64,000 nucleotides of DNA from Bacteroidota bacterium (GCA_023417935.1 JAEZDY010000031.1:127328-191327), one strand, 5' to 3'; numbered from the stretch's first letter, positions 8,375-18,202 are shown. Numbers and translations: made by a program. Notes: generated by a model from the letters alone, not told the origin.

Positions 8375-10693
8375 TTACTGTATGATAATTTTTGTTACTC
8401 CTGCATTTGAAGAATTTGAAAAGTGCAGGAAGTAAATACCTGGCCTGATATCTTCAGTAGGTATCTTAAGTTTTGACTTGGCTGATGAATAAGTGATTTC
8501 CTTTACTTTTTTGCCTGCCATATTTGTGATTACAACTTTATCAATATTGTATCCGTCAAGTGAGAGATTTATAAAATCATCAGACGGATTTGGATAAATA
8601 CTGAAGTTTGCCGTAGGAATATTGGTAACAGTGGTAGTTCCTGAAAACTGCACTGCATAAGCTGTAGCCTTGCAGTTATATCCTGAAATAATAATCTCAC
8701 CCGGGCCTGTAACTGTAATTAATGAGTCGAGCATTACCTCCGCAATTCCGGCCTGGTTGGTTATACCCTTTCCAATAAGAGTCCCATCCTTTACTGCTGC
8801 AACTGTTAGCCCAGATGCAGGCATTCCCTGGTTTAATACACTTACTTCAAATGAAGTACTTGTAGCAGAGATAGTAGCCGGGTAAGTGGCAGCTACAGGA
8901 ATAGGTTCATTGGTCCACACTGCCATTGCAGGATCTCCCAATACATTGCAATCATAGAAACACCATCTTAGAGCACCTTCTTCCCATTGCCCCGGTGCAT
9001 TTACCCATGGCGCAGTTGCTATTTTTGATTCCATATGAGCGCTGCCTATTCTATTTAGACTATCACTAAAGAGTGCATCAATAAATTCCCTGTGAAGATG
9101 GGCTGATGGCCCTTCAGTTTGCCCTTCGTTAAACCATCCATATCTTGAATTACCTACAAAAGCTGATGCGAAATTGTCAATTGCTACCATTCGTTCACCA
9201 ATGCAGTCATTGGCATCAAAAGAACCACAAATGCACCCATGTGTATAAATTATCGGGAAATTATGCGTTGTGCCGTTTACGCCGGCAAAATTACTGTTGG
9301 TAATATCCCAATTGTATAGTTTCATTGTGTAGTTCTCATTGGCATGTCCTGCATGATTAATGAATGAACGACCTGCATTAATGGCAGTCATGAGGTCTTG
9401 TGGTGACCATTGTGAGGTTTCATCATACATTCTAACAATAGGGTAAGAGGCTGGGATTCCGGTTGTTGTATAGCCGTTTTCAGTTTGAGTGCCAATAAGC
9501 AATTCCAGATAATCTGATCCCCAGGTATCAGGATTGTAATAAAGGTTTTCACCGGCAAGCAAATGATTCCTAAGCTCGCCTTCTACCGGATGATTTTGAT
9601 ACAAAAAAGTCTTATTTATCATTGATGCCAGTTCAGTGGAAGTGCTGAACGACATTCTACCTACTGATATTTCGGGCAATAGGTCATCTTCACCTATTTC
9701 ACCCCACATTTGGTTGCCGTTGGTATTCCAATTGCCATCAAGTGCTGAAAAATACAAGTCAGAAGGAATATTATTGTCTTCATAAAGGGTTGATGATTGA
9801 GCGGCACAGTAAAATCCCCTGTACGTAACATGCTCAACATCACCACCCAGAATTACCTGGCTGATACCGTAATTCTGGTATTCATGAATTATCAGGTTAC
9901 GGATTTTATCAGCCATATCTGATCCTTCAATATGCAAATTTATAAACTGGGTAGTCGTGATATTCGTTTTTAATCCCTGATGATGGTATAAATCAACCAG
10001 AGTATGCATCTGACCGCTGAAAGCTTCAGGGGTTATGATCAGGATATCATAGCTGTCAACTGACCTTGATGCTGATGGGTAATAGTCAATGGCTTCAGGA
10101 TTTTGCGCAAACTCACGGCAACGTTGAATTGTGTGATCATCGTCAGCAAGGTTGCATAATGCGGCTGATGCTCTTGTTGTTGGCTGGGTTTCAATAGTAA
10201 TTGTAACTGATGTGTACCAGCTAACTATTCCTTGCATTGGATTATATTCTGCAGGAGTAAAAGTGCATAGAGCGTATGAATAACCGTTCATGAAATGCGT
10301 AGAAAGCTGGCCGGTGGCAGCATCAGGATAGGTTGTTGCTGCTTTGTATAATCCATCGTTCATTGTAAAAGCTTTCGGTGTATTATCTGAAAGCGGACGA
10401 GATAGTTGAATTGGATACAATTTCAAATTCCCTTCAAGTTGAACTTTGTTCTTTCCCTCAAATGAAATGCTTACAGCTTCATGTCCGGGAGGCAGAAGTA
10501 TTTGCACACTTTTATACGGTAGTCCGGGTTCACCTACCTTGCCGGTTACCAGCATTCCTTCACTCGATAGTGTATGAAAACCGTTTGCAACACTTATAGT
10601 TGGCACTGACGTGTTGTAAGTCTTCCTGATTGTTTCAGATTGAGCAGAGAAGAAGAAAAGAACTAACAAGGTAATCGTAAAGATTTTTTTCAT
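8375..10693 (-). CDS. T9SS-secreted gingipain-like C25 cysteine peptidase
   Basis: This 772-residue protein has a signal peptide (about 1-19, cleavage before QSETI), a propeptide region with the usual E..QILLPPGHEA start, and a C25 domain (about 215-600). The catalytic residues are His450 in NHAGHANEN and Cys487 in THGCICGSFD. A short Ig-like domain follows (about 625-690), ending in a T9SS sorting domain (IYPNPSDDF ... GIYFLHFSNSS). It lacks the long repeat modules of the 474-4187 paralogue, and its catalytic region is divergent from it, so the pair is not a recent duplication. It sits 41 bp downstream of the carboxypeptidase gene and 35 bp upstream of the Asp-box gene, which fits one operon. 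Confidence 0.88.
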   Translation of the reverse strand: MKKIFTITLLVLFFFSAQSETIRKTYNTSVPTISVANGFHTLSSEGMLVTGKVGEPGLPYKSVQILLPPGHEAVSISFEGKNKVQLEGNLKLYPIQLSRPLSDNTPKAFTMNDGLYKAATTYPDAATGQLSTHFMNGYSYALCTFTPAEYNPMQGIVSWYTSVTITIETQPTTRASAALCNLADDDHTIQRCREFAQNPEAIDYYPSASRSVDSYDILIITPEAFSGQMHTLVDLYHHQGLKTNITTTQFINLHIEGSDMADKIRNLIIHEYQNYGISQVILGGDVEHVTYRGFYCAAQSSTLYEDNNIPSDLYFSALDGNWNTNGNQMWGEIGEDDLLPEISVGRMSFSTSTELASMINKTFLYQNHPVEGELRNHLLAGENLYYNPDTWGSDYLELLIGTQTENGYTTTGIPASYPIVRMYDETSQWSPQDLMTAINAGRSFINHAGHANENYTMKLYNWDITNSNFAGVNGTTHNFPIIYTHGCICGSFDANDCIGERMVAIDNFASAFVGNSRYGWFNEGQTEGPSAHLHREFIDALFSDSLNRIGSAHMESKIATAPWVNAPGQWEEGALRWCFYDCNVLGDPAMAVWTNEPIPVAATYPATISATSTSFEVSVLNQGMPASGLTVAAVKDGTLIGKGITNQAGIAEVMLDSLITVTGPGEIIISGYNCKATAYAVQFSGTTTVTNIPTANFSIYPNPSDDFINLSLDGYNIDKVVITNMAGKKVKEITYSSAKSKLKIPTEDIRPGIYFLHFSNSSNAGVTKIIIQ

Positions 10694-10734
10694 CTATTCA
10701 CGTGGTTTGGTTGATTAATTATAGCAATACTTCA

Positions 10735-13029
10735 TTAGCGACTAATTAAAAACTTTAAAGTGGATTCATTATATCCTTCATTTATACGCATAAAATATAA
10801 GCCCGGCAATAGCCTGCTTGTATCATATTTGTAACCGGTGGATGTTATTTCAATTATGGAATCGTCAAGCTTGAAACCCTGTGTGTTGTATACCTGCAAA
10901 ACATAATCACCTATTGGTCCTGCCAAAGTTAAGTAATCATTTGCAGGAACAGGATAAAGAGAGAAACCTTTTTCATTCTGGTTGAAGCTGATTGATTCTG
11001 TTAAGCTCAGGTAGAAGCTGTGCATTAATGTGTCACCTAATGTAACGGTCACGGTATCAATTCCAAAATAATAAGGGGCTATCCCTGAAAGCTCAAAAGT
11101 TCCTGGTACACATGCTATTATGAATTCACCATTTTCGTTGCTTACAACCTCATTATCATTAAGCATCACAGTTGCACCCTGAATAATGAAAAAAGGCACC
11201 TGATCATTATAGGTTATGCCTGAAACCCATCCTACAGTTAATGTATCGGGATGTAGGTTTTCAATTGCATCTAAATCAAAACCTGCATCAGCAACCTGCG
11301 ATGAACCATCACCGTCATCTGCTATCTTAATGTACCTGGCACTATTTAAAAGTGTATAGGATAAATCGAAGGAGTTTGTTCCACTGCTGATACCCAGCAA
11401 TGACCATGGACCAAGCGGATTAATTGATGCATAAGCCCTATATCCTTCCGGTGTAGCATCGTTTTCAATTACACGTAAATCATAGCCTGTCCTGTTGAGA
11501 ACAGAAGTACCAAGGTCAACAACAACAAAGCCATTCCGGCCAATAGAATAGGCAATAGAGTCAGGCTTTCCAATCACGGCGGGTGTGTTCCCTTCATCTT
11601 CCGGGTTATTGTTGGGTATTTGACATGAAACCAACCTTTGGGCAAAATAACCGCCACCGCGAATCATTTGCACGTTGATGGTGGTTTGCTGTCCCTGATT
11701 AACTGTGAAGTCCGATATTGTTTGGGTAAGATAGCCGTTTGCCTCCACACGCAGGGTATAAGTTCCTGGAACGAGGAATTTGTGATAATCACCGGTTGAA
11801 CCTGATGTATGAACCGGGAACAAATCACTTACAAAAACACTGGCAGCCAATGGTTCACCGGTTATTGAGTCAGTGATCATTCCATTAACTCCCTGGTTGA
11901 TTGCATGGTTAACCAATGAAAGCATCGCACTCTTATTGTTAAGGTAAAACATTCCAATTTGTGATGCCGGAGGTTGCTTATTCATTGAAATTTCAACTGA
12001 CCAGCTTATGGCCCCTGTTGCCCCGTAACCAAAGTCTTTGGTGCTACCGTTGATGGCATACATACCTGAGAATCCCGGTCCGTAAGGAAGGTTCAGGTAA
12101 CCTGAATTAATTGAATATTGTTGTGCAAGATAACTATGGTTGGCATCATCGGGCGTAAGCGTTTGCCTGTAGCTCCATGGATAACTAACGAATTCAATAC
12201 CGCTGTGCAGACTATTATGGATAACAAACTGGTGTTCAGTAAGTACATTTCTTAAAATCTTTGTTTCAGGCTGTGAGAAGAGAGCGAGGCTATTTCCCGA
12301 GCTATTCCACATATATCCGCAATCACGGTTCAGGTCTATAAAGTTGGCATTGTAACGTGTCATGTTCTCACGACCATAAGGGTTCAGGCAGTAAATTATC
12401 CAGATTTCAGCACTATCAACCGCAAATGACATTTCCTGGTCAATACCATAACCAACGCAAAGGTCTCTGGCAAACCGTATCAGGTTTTCGGGCCCGCCTA
12501 TTTCATCTCCATGTATTCCACCATCAAAAAGGAGTTCAGGTTCATTTTCATCTATTGCTGAATTGTCACTTATTTTGAGGGCAAATAACTGATGATTGGC
12601 ACTGCCCGTGCCAATCAGGTGTTTAGTGCAGATTTCAGGAAAGTTTGTTGCCAAACTATCAGCAATCTGATTCAGTTCAGCCACTGTATAGTACCCCGTA
12701 GGCACTCCGCGCGGACCAAAGGAAGCAGAGTGTTTATTCAGATCATCAATTTCGATTTCTAATTTGAGGCCTTGTTCCCTCAAAAAGTTTAACTCTTCAG
12801 AAGTCACATAGCATCTTATAAATCCATTTGATTCTTCATAGCTGATACTTAAGCCTGCATTATAAGATGCCTTTAGCACCTGCATAGCATATTCAGCTTT
12901 TTCAGTATCCCCATCTGTAACAATCCTGATCTGTTGTTCTTCAGGGCGCCATGGCTGATGAGATTGTGCTGTGACAAGATGCGTGAGGAGAATTAAAGAA
13001 ATAACGATAAATGTAAAGAGTTTATTCAT
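10735..13029 (-). CDS. T9SS-secreted M14 zinc carboxypeptidase
   Basis: This 764-residue exported metallopeptidase has a signal peptide ending VTA|QSHQPW. The M14 domain spans about 110-390. The zinc site is complete: His173 and Glu176 in HGDE, and His275 in HNSLHSG. The general base is Glu346 in SVEISMNK, and the substrate-binding NPYGRENMTRYN ... DLNRDCG segment is present. After it come a carboxypeptidase-regulatory-like fold (about 390-455), a domain ending near residue 600, a second regulatory-like fold, and a T9SS tail (LYPVPANDYL ... GLYFMRINEG). It would remove C-terminal residues from peptides, possibly those made by the two C25 endopeptidases downstream. It is the first gene of the leftward run. 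Confidence 0.9.
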   Translation of the reverse strand: MNKLFTFIVISLILLTHLVTAQSHQPWRPEEQQIRIVTDGDTEKAEYAMQVLKASYNAGLSISYEESNGFIRCYVTSEELNFLREQGLKLEIEIDDLNKHSASFGPRGVPTGYYTVAELNQIADSLATNFPEICTKHLIGTGSANHQLFALKISDNSAIDENEPELLFDGGIHGDEIGGPENLIRFARDLCVGYGIDQEMSFAVDSAEIWIIYCLNPYGRENMTRYNANFIDLNRDCGYMWNSSGNSLALFSQPETKILRNVLTEHQFVIHNSLHSGIEFVSYPWSYRQTLTPDDANHSYLAQQYSINSGYLNLPYGPGFSGMYAINGSTKDFGYGATGAISWSVEISMNKQPPASQIGMFYLNNKSAMLSLVNHAINQGVNGMITDSITGEPLAASVFVSDLFPVHTSGSTGDYHKFLVPGTYTLRVEANGYLTQTISDFTVNQGQQTTINVQMIRGGGYFAQRLVSCQIPNNNPEDEGNTPAVIGKPDSIAYSIGRNGFVVVDLGTSVLNRTGYDLRVIENDATPEGYRAYASINPLGPWSLLGISSGTNSFDLSYTLLNSARYIKIADDGDGSSQVADAGFDLDAIENLHPDTLTVGWVSGITYNDQVPFFIIQGATVMLNDNEVVSNENGEFIIACVPGTFELSGIAPYYFGIDTVTVTLGDTLMHSFYLSLTESISFNQNEKGFSLYPVPANDYLTLAGPIGDYVLQVYNTQGFKLDDSIIEITSTGYKYDTSRLLPGLYFMRINEGYNESTLKFLISR

Positions 13030-13211
13030 AAGGTCATTTTATCCCGGAACTTAGTAATGACAAAACAAGCTGTAAACGTATAAAAAAAATTAATAGGTTG
13101 CCTAAAAATGAGGAGTTTAATTAAAAAAACATCGTGATAATTATTTATGAAGTAGTTAAATGAAAATAGAAATTTTTTGTGAAGAAGGGTATGATATTCA
13201 TTAAATTCAAC

Positions 13212-13219
13212 CAAATATA
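13212..13219 (-). promoter_or_regulatory. Candidate Bacteroidota -7 box for the T9SS protease operon
   Basis: Read on the minus strand this is TATATTTG, a match to TAnnTTTG. A TTG (13246-13244 on the minus strand) lies 24 bp further upstream as a loose -33 match. It would give a leader of about 175 nt before the ATG at 13029. The prediction comes from motif and position only. Confidence 0.35.
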
Positions 13220-13239
13220 AACCATGTATTAATCATGTC

Positions 13240-13266
13240 TTAACAATGTATAATGTACATTGTTAA
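13240..13266. promoter_or_regulatory. Inverted repeat, possible operator of the T9SS protease operon
   Basis: Perfect 11-bp arms (13240-13250 TTAACAATGTA and 13256-13266) around a 5-bp spacer. It overlaps the putative -33 region of the protease operon. It is followed at once by three 11-bp direct repeats (13270-13302). Confidence 0.45.
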
Positions 13267-13269
13267 TAT

Positions 13270-13302
13270 AAGGTTGATACAAGGTTGCTATAAGGTTAAT
13301 AC
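13270..13302. repeat. Three 11-bp direct repeats upstream of the protease operon
   Basis: Three adjacent copies starting AAGGTT: AAGGTTGATAC (13270-13280), AAGGTTGCTAT (13281-13291) and AAGGTTAATAC (13292-13302). The 11-bp phasing puts each copy on nearly the same DNA face, as in cooperative regulator sites. The rest of the 434-bp gap 13030-13463 holds only AT-rich sequence, the candidate promoter and the terminator of the next gene. Confidence 0.6.
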
Positions 13303-13368
13303 ATGGGTGAATAAAACAGATCACAACTGTTAATTCACATTTGTGCTTCTATTTGTGGCGAAAAAAGA

Positions 13369-13395
13369 GAGAGACAGGTAATTAACCTGTCTCTC
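13369..13395 (-). terminator. Rho-independent terminator of the ROK kinase gene
   Basis: An 11-bp perfect stem (13369-13379 with 13385-13395; arm GAGAGACAGGT) and a 5-nt loop, followed on the minus strand by TCTTTTTTCGCC. It lies 69 nt after the ROK stop codon. It insulates the ROK gene from the protease operon downstream. Confidence 0.85.
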
Positions 13396-13463
13396 GAAAA
13401 ATTTAAATTAAATAATTGGTTACATTTCCTGAAAAGAAGTGTAATCTGAAATTATCGCTTGAA

Positions 13464-14570
13464 TTATTTCTTGTCGAGTTTATTCAATGCATAAGCATAG
13501 GCACCAATGGCAACTGCTTTGGATGTGCCCAAACGGCTTATTCCAACACCAACTCTTTTCAAAGAATCATACTTTATCCTGCGATCACTGAAAGGAACTT
13601 TAATCTCTGAAGTATTACCTTCATAGAAACGTGCAAATTCCTTATCATCTTCAAGGTTGAATACTTTGATCTCGAGCCTGTCAACCGCAGTGCCTATCAT
13701 TGTGGTAAAATTGGCGTTCATTTCATCCACCAGATGTTGCAGGAACAAAGGATATGCACCGGCAAGGCCTCCACCAATAACTACCAGTCCGTCAACGAGT
13801 GTTACTGCATTTGCAATAGAATCTCCAGCAACTTCAGCCATGCGGTGGAATGCTTTTATAGCAGCATCCTTATTTCCTTCACGCAATCCCATTCCAATTT
13901 CATAGATCTCCCGAGGCTCAGGGCATGTATGTGGCGGAATATTTGCTTCCCTGCAGTATATGCGTTTGATGCCTCGAATACTAACATTCTCTTCAACGGT
14001 TGCATTGGTATGAAGCTTATTACGCATCCTGTTTATTTCACCCTGTGCTGAATTGTCACCTACAAACAATTCACCACGACTAACTATTCCACCCCCGTAA
14101 CCGGTGCCGAAGGTAACACCAAGAAGGTTTTGGAAAGTTTTCGGACTGTTGCTGCTTTCCATTCTCTGGTTGATTTCAGGCAGTAAACCGGCAATAGCTT
14201 CTCCGTATGCAAACAAGTCGCCATCATTATTTATAAATACCGGTATGTTAAAGATTTCCTCAAGCATTGGACCTAACGCAACTCCACCTCTAAAAGCAGG
14301 CAGGTTTTCAAGGTCACCTATTATACCGAGTTCATATTCTGCAGGCCCGGGAAAACAGAAGCTGATAGCAACAGGGTTGCTTTTGAGTTTAGCTTTTACT
14401 TCTTCAAATCCCTGAATGATCTTCTTCAGAACAATTTCAAGCGTTGCTCCTTCAGCGGGAATTATGATCTGGTCAATAATTTCCTGTTCACCCTGAACTG
14501 CAGAAAAAACAAAATTGGTACCGCCTGCATCAAGCACCATTACTATACGGTTATCATTTTTAAAGCGCAT
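13464..14570 (-). CDS. ROK-family sugar kinase
   Basis: This 368-residue cytoplasmic protein begins with the ROK phosphate-binding motif (VLDAGGTNFVFS). Further motifs are INNDGDLFAYGEA (catalytic Asp region), GTGYGGGIV (second glycine-rich motif) and a late VIGGGLAGAY. The usual ROK zinc motif CxCGxxGCxE is absent; only a THTCPEP-like stretch (PPHTCPEPREIYE) occupies that place. ROK enzymes phosphorylate glucose, fructose, N-acetylhexosamines or act as repressors, but no helix-turn-helix precedes this domain, so a kinase is likely. The substrate cannot be assigned. It is a single gene with its own terminator. Confidence 0.8.
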   Translation of the reverse strand: MRFKNDNRIVMVLDAGGTNFVFSAVQGEQEIIDQIIIPAEGATLEIVLKKIIQGFEEVKAKLKSNPVAISFCFPGPAEYELGIIGDLENLPAFRGGVALGPMLEEIFNIPVFINNDGDLFAYGEAIAGLLPEINQRMESSNSPKTFQNLLGVTFGTGYGGGIVSRGELFVGDNSAQGEINRMRNKLHTNATVEENVSIRGIKRIYCREANIPPHTCPEPREIYEIGMGLREGNKDAAIKAFHRMAEVAGDSIANAVTLVDGLVVIGGGLAGAYPLFLQHLVDEMNANFTTMIGTAVDRLEIKVFNLEDDKEFARFYEGNTSEIKVPFSDRRIKYDSLKRVGVGISRLGTSKAVAIGAYAYALNKLDKK

Positions 14571-14684
14571 ATTGTTGAAGATTAAGGTTAAGTCTTTTAT
14601 ATCTATTTAATCAATTAAATTCTATTGAGTATTCAGGCTATAATATTCGGTTTCCCATTGTCTAAAATTAGAAAAAAAGGTTCA

Positions 14685-17480
14685 TTAATGAGCTTCGAGC
14701 CAGTTATTTCCTGTACTTATTTCAATTTCAACCGGCACACTTAAAGGTATTGCATTCTTCATTTTATTCTCAATAATACCTTTGACTGTATCAAGTTCTT
14801 CAGTGAGTACATCAAAAACCAATTCATCATGTACCTGCATAATCATCTTTGAATGCAGGTTCAGGCGATTAAATTCTTTGTTAATACTGATCATTGCTAT
14901 CTTGATCATATCGGCCGATGAGCCTTGGATAGGAGCATTTATAGCATTCCTTTCTGCAAAATTACGTATGATTGCATTTGCCGAATTAATATCCCGAAGG
15001 TACCTGCGTCTTTTCATAATGGTTTCTACATACCCCTGTTCACGGGCTTTAAGAATGCTTTCATCCATATACTTCCTGATCCCGCTGAACCGGTCAAAGT
15101 ACTGTGCTATGATATCTGCTGCTTCCCTGCGTGGGATGTTAAGCCTTTCTGATAAGCCAAATGCTGAGATACCGTAAATAATACCAAAGTTAACTGTCTT
15201 TGCATTTCTACGCATATCACGTGTAACGTTGTCAATATCAACATTGTATATTCTTGCTGCTGTGACCGTATGAATATCAACCCCCTGCCTGAAAGCATCT
15301 TGCATTGCTTTATCACCACTTAACTCAGCAATAATCCTCAGTTCTATCTGAGAATAGTCGGCTGCTACAAGTATATGTTTTGGACTGCGGGGCACGAAGG
15401 CTTTGCGTATTTCACGTCCTCTTTCAGTGCGGATAGGGATATTTTGAAGGTTTGGGTTGTTTGAACTCAATCGCCCGGTTGCAGCAACAGCTTGATTGTA
15501 TGAAGTATGTATTCGGCCAGTACGTGGGTTTACCAGCAGGGGCAAAGTGTCAATGTAGGTAGATTTAAGTTTTGTGAGTGAGCGATAATCGAGTATCTGT
15601 TGAATGATAGCGTGTTTGTTGATAAGCTTCTGCAGAATATCCTCACCGGTAGAATGTTGTTTCGTTTTTGTTTGTTTCGGATTATCGGATATCTTCATCT
15701 TATCAAACAATATTTCTCCCAACTGACGAGGTGATCCTATATTAAATGTAGTACCCGCCATTTGGTATATATCTTTCTCAACAGTTGCTATTTCAACTGC
15801 TAGATCGGCAGAATATGCTTTTAAAACATCAATATCAATTTTAACCCCTTCAGCCTCCATTGATGCCAGCACAGGTACCAATGGCATTTCAATATCATAA
15901 AACAGGCTTTCTATTCCCGCTTCCTTAAGCATTGGTTCAAATAAATAGCGCATCTTCAAAGTAACATCAGCATCCTCACAGGCATAATCAACAACATTTG
16001 CCACAGGGACCTCACGCAAGGTTAATTGCGCCCTGCCTTTTTTTCCTATCAAATTTTCAATAGGTATTGGTTGGTATTTGAGATAAATACATGAAAGATA
16101 ATCCATGTTATGCCTCATGTCAGGCTCTATGAGATAATGAGCGATCATTGTGTCAAAGAGCTTTCCTTTGATGGTAGCTTCGTACCATGTAAGGACTGCA
16201 ATATCATACTTTAAGTTGTGGCCTGTTTTTTCTATGGTTTCATCGGCATAAAGGTGGGCGAACTCCTTAATTATCTCCACTGCTTCACCATACACCGGCG
16301 GGATGGGAACATACCATGCCTCACCCGGTTCTATACAAAATGATATACCTACCAGTTCAACATTATTGGCATCGCGACCTGTAGTTTCAGTATCAAAGCT
16401 AATATTCTTCGCCTTTTCAAGGATACTTACCAGAGCTTTACGCTTTTCAGGTGTATCAGCCAGATGGTACTTGTGAGGGGTGTTAATTAATGAGGCCATA
16501 CCTTCCCTCACCTCTTCCAAAGCATTATCCTGACTAAAAAGATCAGGAGCGCTTGTTGGTTTTGAAGTGGTGAAATCAGGTTTTGTAGCCCGTTCCATAT
16601 CTTTAAGCACACGTTCACCAAATGCCCTGAATTCAAGCTCTTCTAACAAAGGCTTGAGTTTTGTGAAATCAGGTGCAGTTAATTTGAGTGTTTCTTCATT
16701 GAAAGCTATAGGAACATCAAGGATAATTGTTGCCAACTGCTTCGACATAAGAGCCTGCTGACCAAACTCCACTATCTTATCCCGCATTTTAGCGTTGTCA
16801 ATATTAAGTGCGTTCTCAATAAGATTCTCAACACTATCATACTGTTCAATTAATTTTCGTGCGGTTACTTCACCCACACCCGGAATTCCGGGGATATTAT
16901 CCGATGCATCACCCCACAAGCCAAGCAAATCCTTAACCTGTTCAGGGCGCTTTATACAATAACGGGCACAAACTTCAGGTACCCCCATCACTACAGCTTT
17001 CTCGCCGGGTTTTCCAGGCTTATAAATGAATACATTTTCAGTTACCAGTTGCGCGAAGTCTTTATCGGGTGTCATCATAAATACCTGATGACCTGCCTTG
17101 CCAGCCTGAGTGGCCAGTGTACCTATTACATCATCAGCCTCAAACCCATCTACTGCTAGTATGGGAATGTTGAAGGCTGAAATCAGTTGCTGAATATAGG
17201 GTATAGCCTTGAGGATATCCTCAGGTACTGCTTCCCTCTTACTTTTGTATTCCACGTAATCAATATGCCGCTGGGTAGGAGCATGAGTGTCAAAAGCAAC
17301 ACCTATATAGTCAGGTTTTTCGTTTTTAATAACTTCATAAAGCGTATTAGCAAATCCCAAAATTGCAGAAGTATTCAAGCCTTTTGAGGTAATCCGTGGA
17401 TTTTTATTTAAAGCATAATAGGCTCTGTAAATCAGAGCCATGGCATCTAACAGGAATAATTTTCCCGGTTTATGTGGCAT
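14685..17480 (-). CDS. polA: DNA polymerase I
   Basis: This 931-residue protein has all three classical parts. The 5' nuclease domain spans about 1-300 (LLDAMALIYRAYYA, FDTHAPTQRH, GFEADDVIGT, TPDKDFAQLV, GLWGDASDNIPGIPGVG). The 3'-5' exonuclease spans about 340-530, with an intact DxE motif in SFDTETTGRD and a later YACEDADVT. The polymerase domain follows, with motif A (ADYSQIELRIIAE), the O-helix (RRNAKTVNFGIIYGIS) and motif C (MQVHDELVFDV). The proofreading residues look conserved, unlike many Gram-positive homologues. It fills RNA-primer gaps and acts in excision repair. The length is normal for the family. Confidence 0.97.
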   Translation of the reverse strand: MPHKPGKLFLLDAMALIYRAYYALNKNPRITSKGLNTSAILGFANTLYEVIKNEKPDYIGVAFDTHAPTQRHIDYVEYKSKREAVPEDILKAIPYIQQLISAFNIPILAVDGFEADDVIGTLATQAGKAGHQVFMMTPDKDFAQLVTENVFIYKPGKPGEKAVVMGVPEVCARYCIKRPEQVKDLLGLWGDASDNIPGIPGVGEVTARKLIEQYDSVENLIENALNIDNAKMRDKIVEFGQQALMSKQLATIILDVPIAFNEETLKLTAPDFTKLKPLLEELEFRAFGERVLKDMERATKPDFTTSKPTSAPDLFSQDNALEEVREGMASLINTPHKYHLADTPEKRKALVSILEKAKNISFDTETTGRDANNVELVGISFCIEPGEAWYVPIPPVYGEAVEIIKEFAHLYADETIEKTGHNLKYDIAVLTWYEATIKGKLFDTMIAHYLIEPDMRHNMDYLSCIYLKYQPIPIENLIGKKGRAQLTLREVPVANVVDYACEDADVTLKMRYLFEPMLKEAGIESLFYDIEMPLVPVLASMEAEGVKIDIDVLKAYSADLAVEIATVEKDIYQMAGTTFNIGSPRQLGEILFDKMKISDNPKQTKTKQHSTGEDILQKLINKHAIIQQILDYRSLTKLKSTYIDTLPLLVNPRTGRIHTSYNQAVAATGRLSSNNPNLQNIPIRTERGREIRKAFVPRSPKHILVAADYSQIELRIIAELSGDKAMQDAFRQGVDIHTVTAARIYNVDIDNVTRDMRRNAKTVNFGIIYGISAFGLSERLNIPRREAADIIAQYFDRFSGIRKYMDESILKAREQGYVETIMKRRRYLRDINSANAIIRNFAERNAINAPIQGSSADMIKIAMISINKEFNRLNLHSKMIMQVHDELVFDVLTEELDTVKGIIENKMKNAIPLSVPVEIEISTGNNWLEAH

Positions 17481-17569
17481 ATTGTGATTGTTAATTTAAC
17501 GAGTATCTTAGTGTTAATAGACACAAAGATAAGCAACTTATTAAGGACAGTGAAGAGGTACTTGCGCGT

Positions 17570-17923
17570 TTACTTTATCTCCCTTTGAACAAGCATGAAG
17601 AAGTCATTTTCTAGAGGTAGATATCCGTATTCATAAACAAACTTGTAGGTACTACCTTTCTGAGTAACATACACATGAGTATAATAGGTGAAATTGAAGC
17701 CGTGTTCTATAAGCTTATCCTTATGAACGGTAGTTTTACCTGAAGGGTTAAGATCACACAGAATGCGACGGTTTTTCTTAAGGAAATTATTAACTTTCCT
17801 TACTACCGCACTGTTATCACTGTTTAATCTGTTGTTGTAGTTATTGCGGCACTGATCGTGACAAAACTTCTTATCAGCACGCCCAATTAACGGTTCACCG
17901 CAATCAAGACACACTTTCTCCAT
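17570..17923 (-). CDS. Small zinc-ribbon protein of unknown function
   Basis: 117 residues. The N-terminus carries a four-Cys zinc finger (CLDCGEPLIGRADKKFC and HDQC), resembling the metal-binding FCHDQCRNNY motif of conserved hypothetical Bacteroidota proteins. The remainder is a basic helical segment followed by a beta-rich part (HVYVTQKGSTYKFVYEYGY). Nucleic-acid binding is plausible from the finger and the basic charge, but no function is known to me. It lies between polA and a tiny basic gene. Confidence 0.7.
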   Translation of the reverse strand: MEKVCLDCGEPLIGRADKKFCHDQCRNNYNNRLNSDNSAVVRKVNNFLKKNRRILCDLNPSGKTTVHKDKLIEHGFNFTYYTHVYVTQKGSTYKFVYEYGYLPLENDFFMLVQREIK

Positions 17924-17977
17924 ATTATAGAACCTAAGATAGAAGGCAAGAGGAAATGAAAAGCCGGGTTAGCAACT

Positions 17978-18079
17978 TTATGCTTTAGCCTTTTTCTCTT
18001 TTTTCTCGAGTCTCTTTTCTTTCAGAGTCTTAGTAGGTTCTTTTTTGGTTTCCTTTTTTGCGTCCTTACTTTTTGCCAT
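17978..18079 (-). CDS. Tiny lysine-rich protein (33 residues)
   Basis: An ATG at 18079 opens a 33-codon frame ending TAA at 17978. It encodes MAKSKDAKKETKKEPTKTLK followed by EKRLEKKEKKAKA. About half the residues are Lys and it is predicted to be helical and strongly basic. Short KEPxKTLKEKR-type proteins occur in many Bacteroidota as conserved hypotheticals, by recollection rather than search. A nucleic-acid-associated role is a guess. Low-complexity composition alone could also yield such a frame by chance. Confidence 0.55.
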   Translation of the reverse strand: MAKSKDAKKETKKEPTKTLKEKRLEKKEKKAKA

Positions 18080-18202
18080 GGCTTTGAATCTATTATGGAT
18101 TAATAATACATACTGCTCTCAACCAACAAGGTTTTAGCTTGTCAAATATAGTAATTATTTCACTGAGAGCAATTCAAATACTTAAAAACAGTGTTTGACA
18201 TA

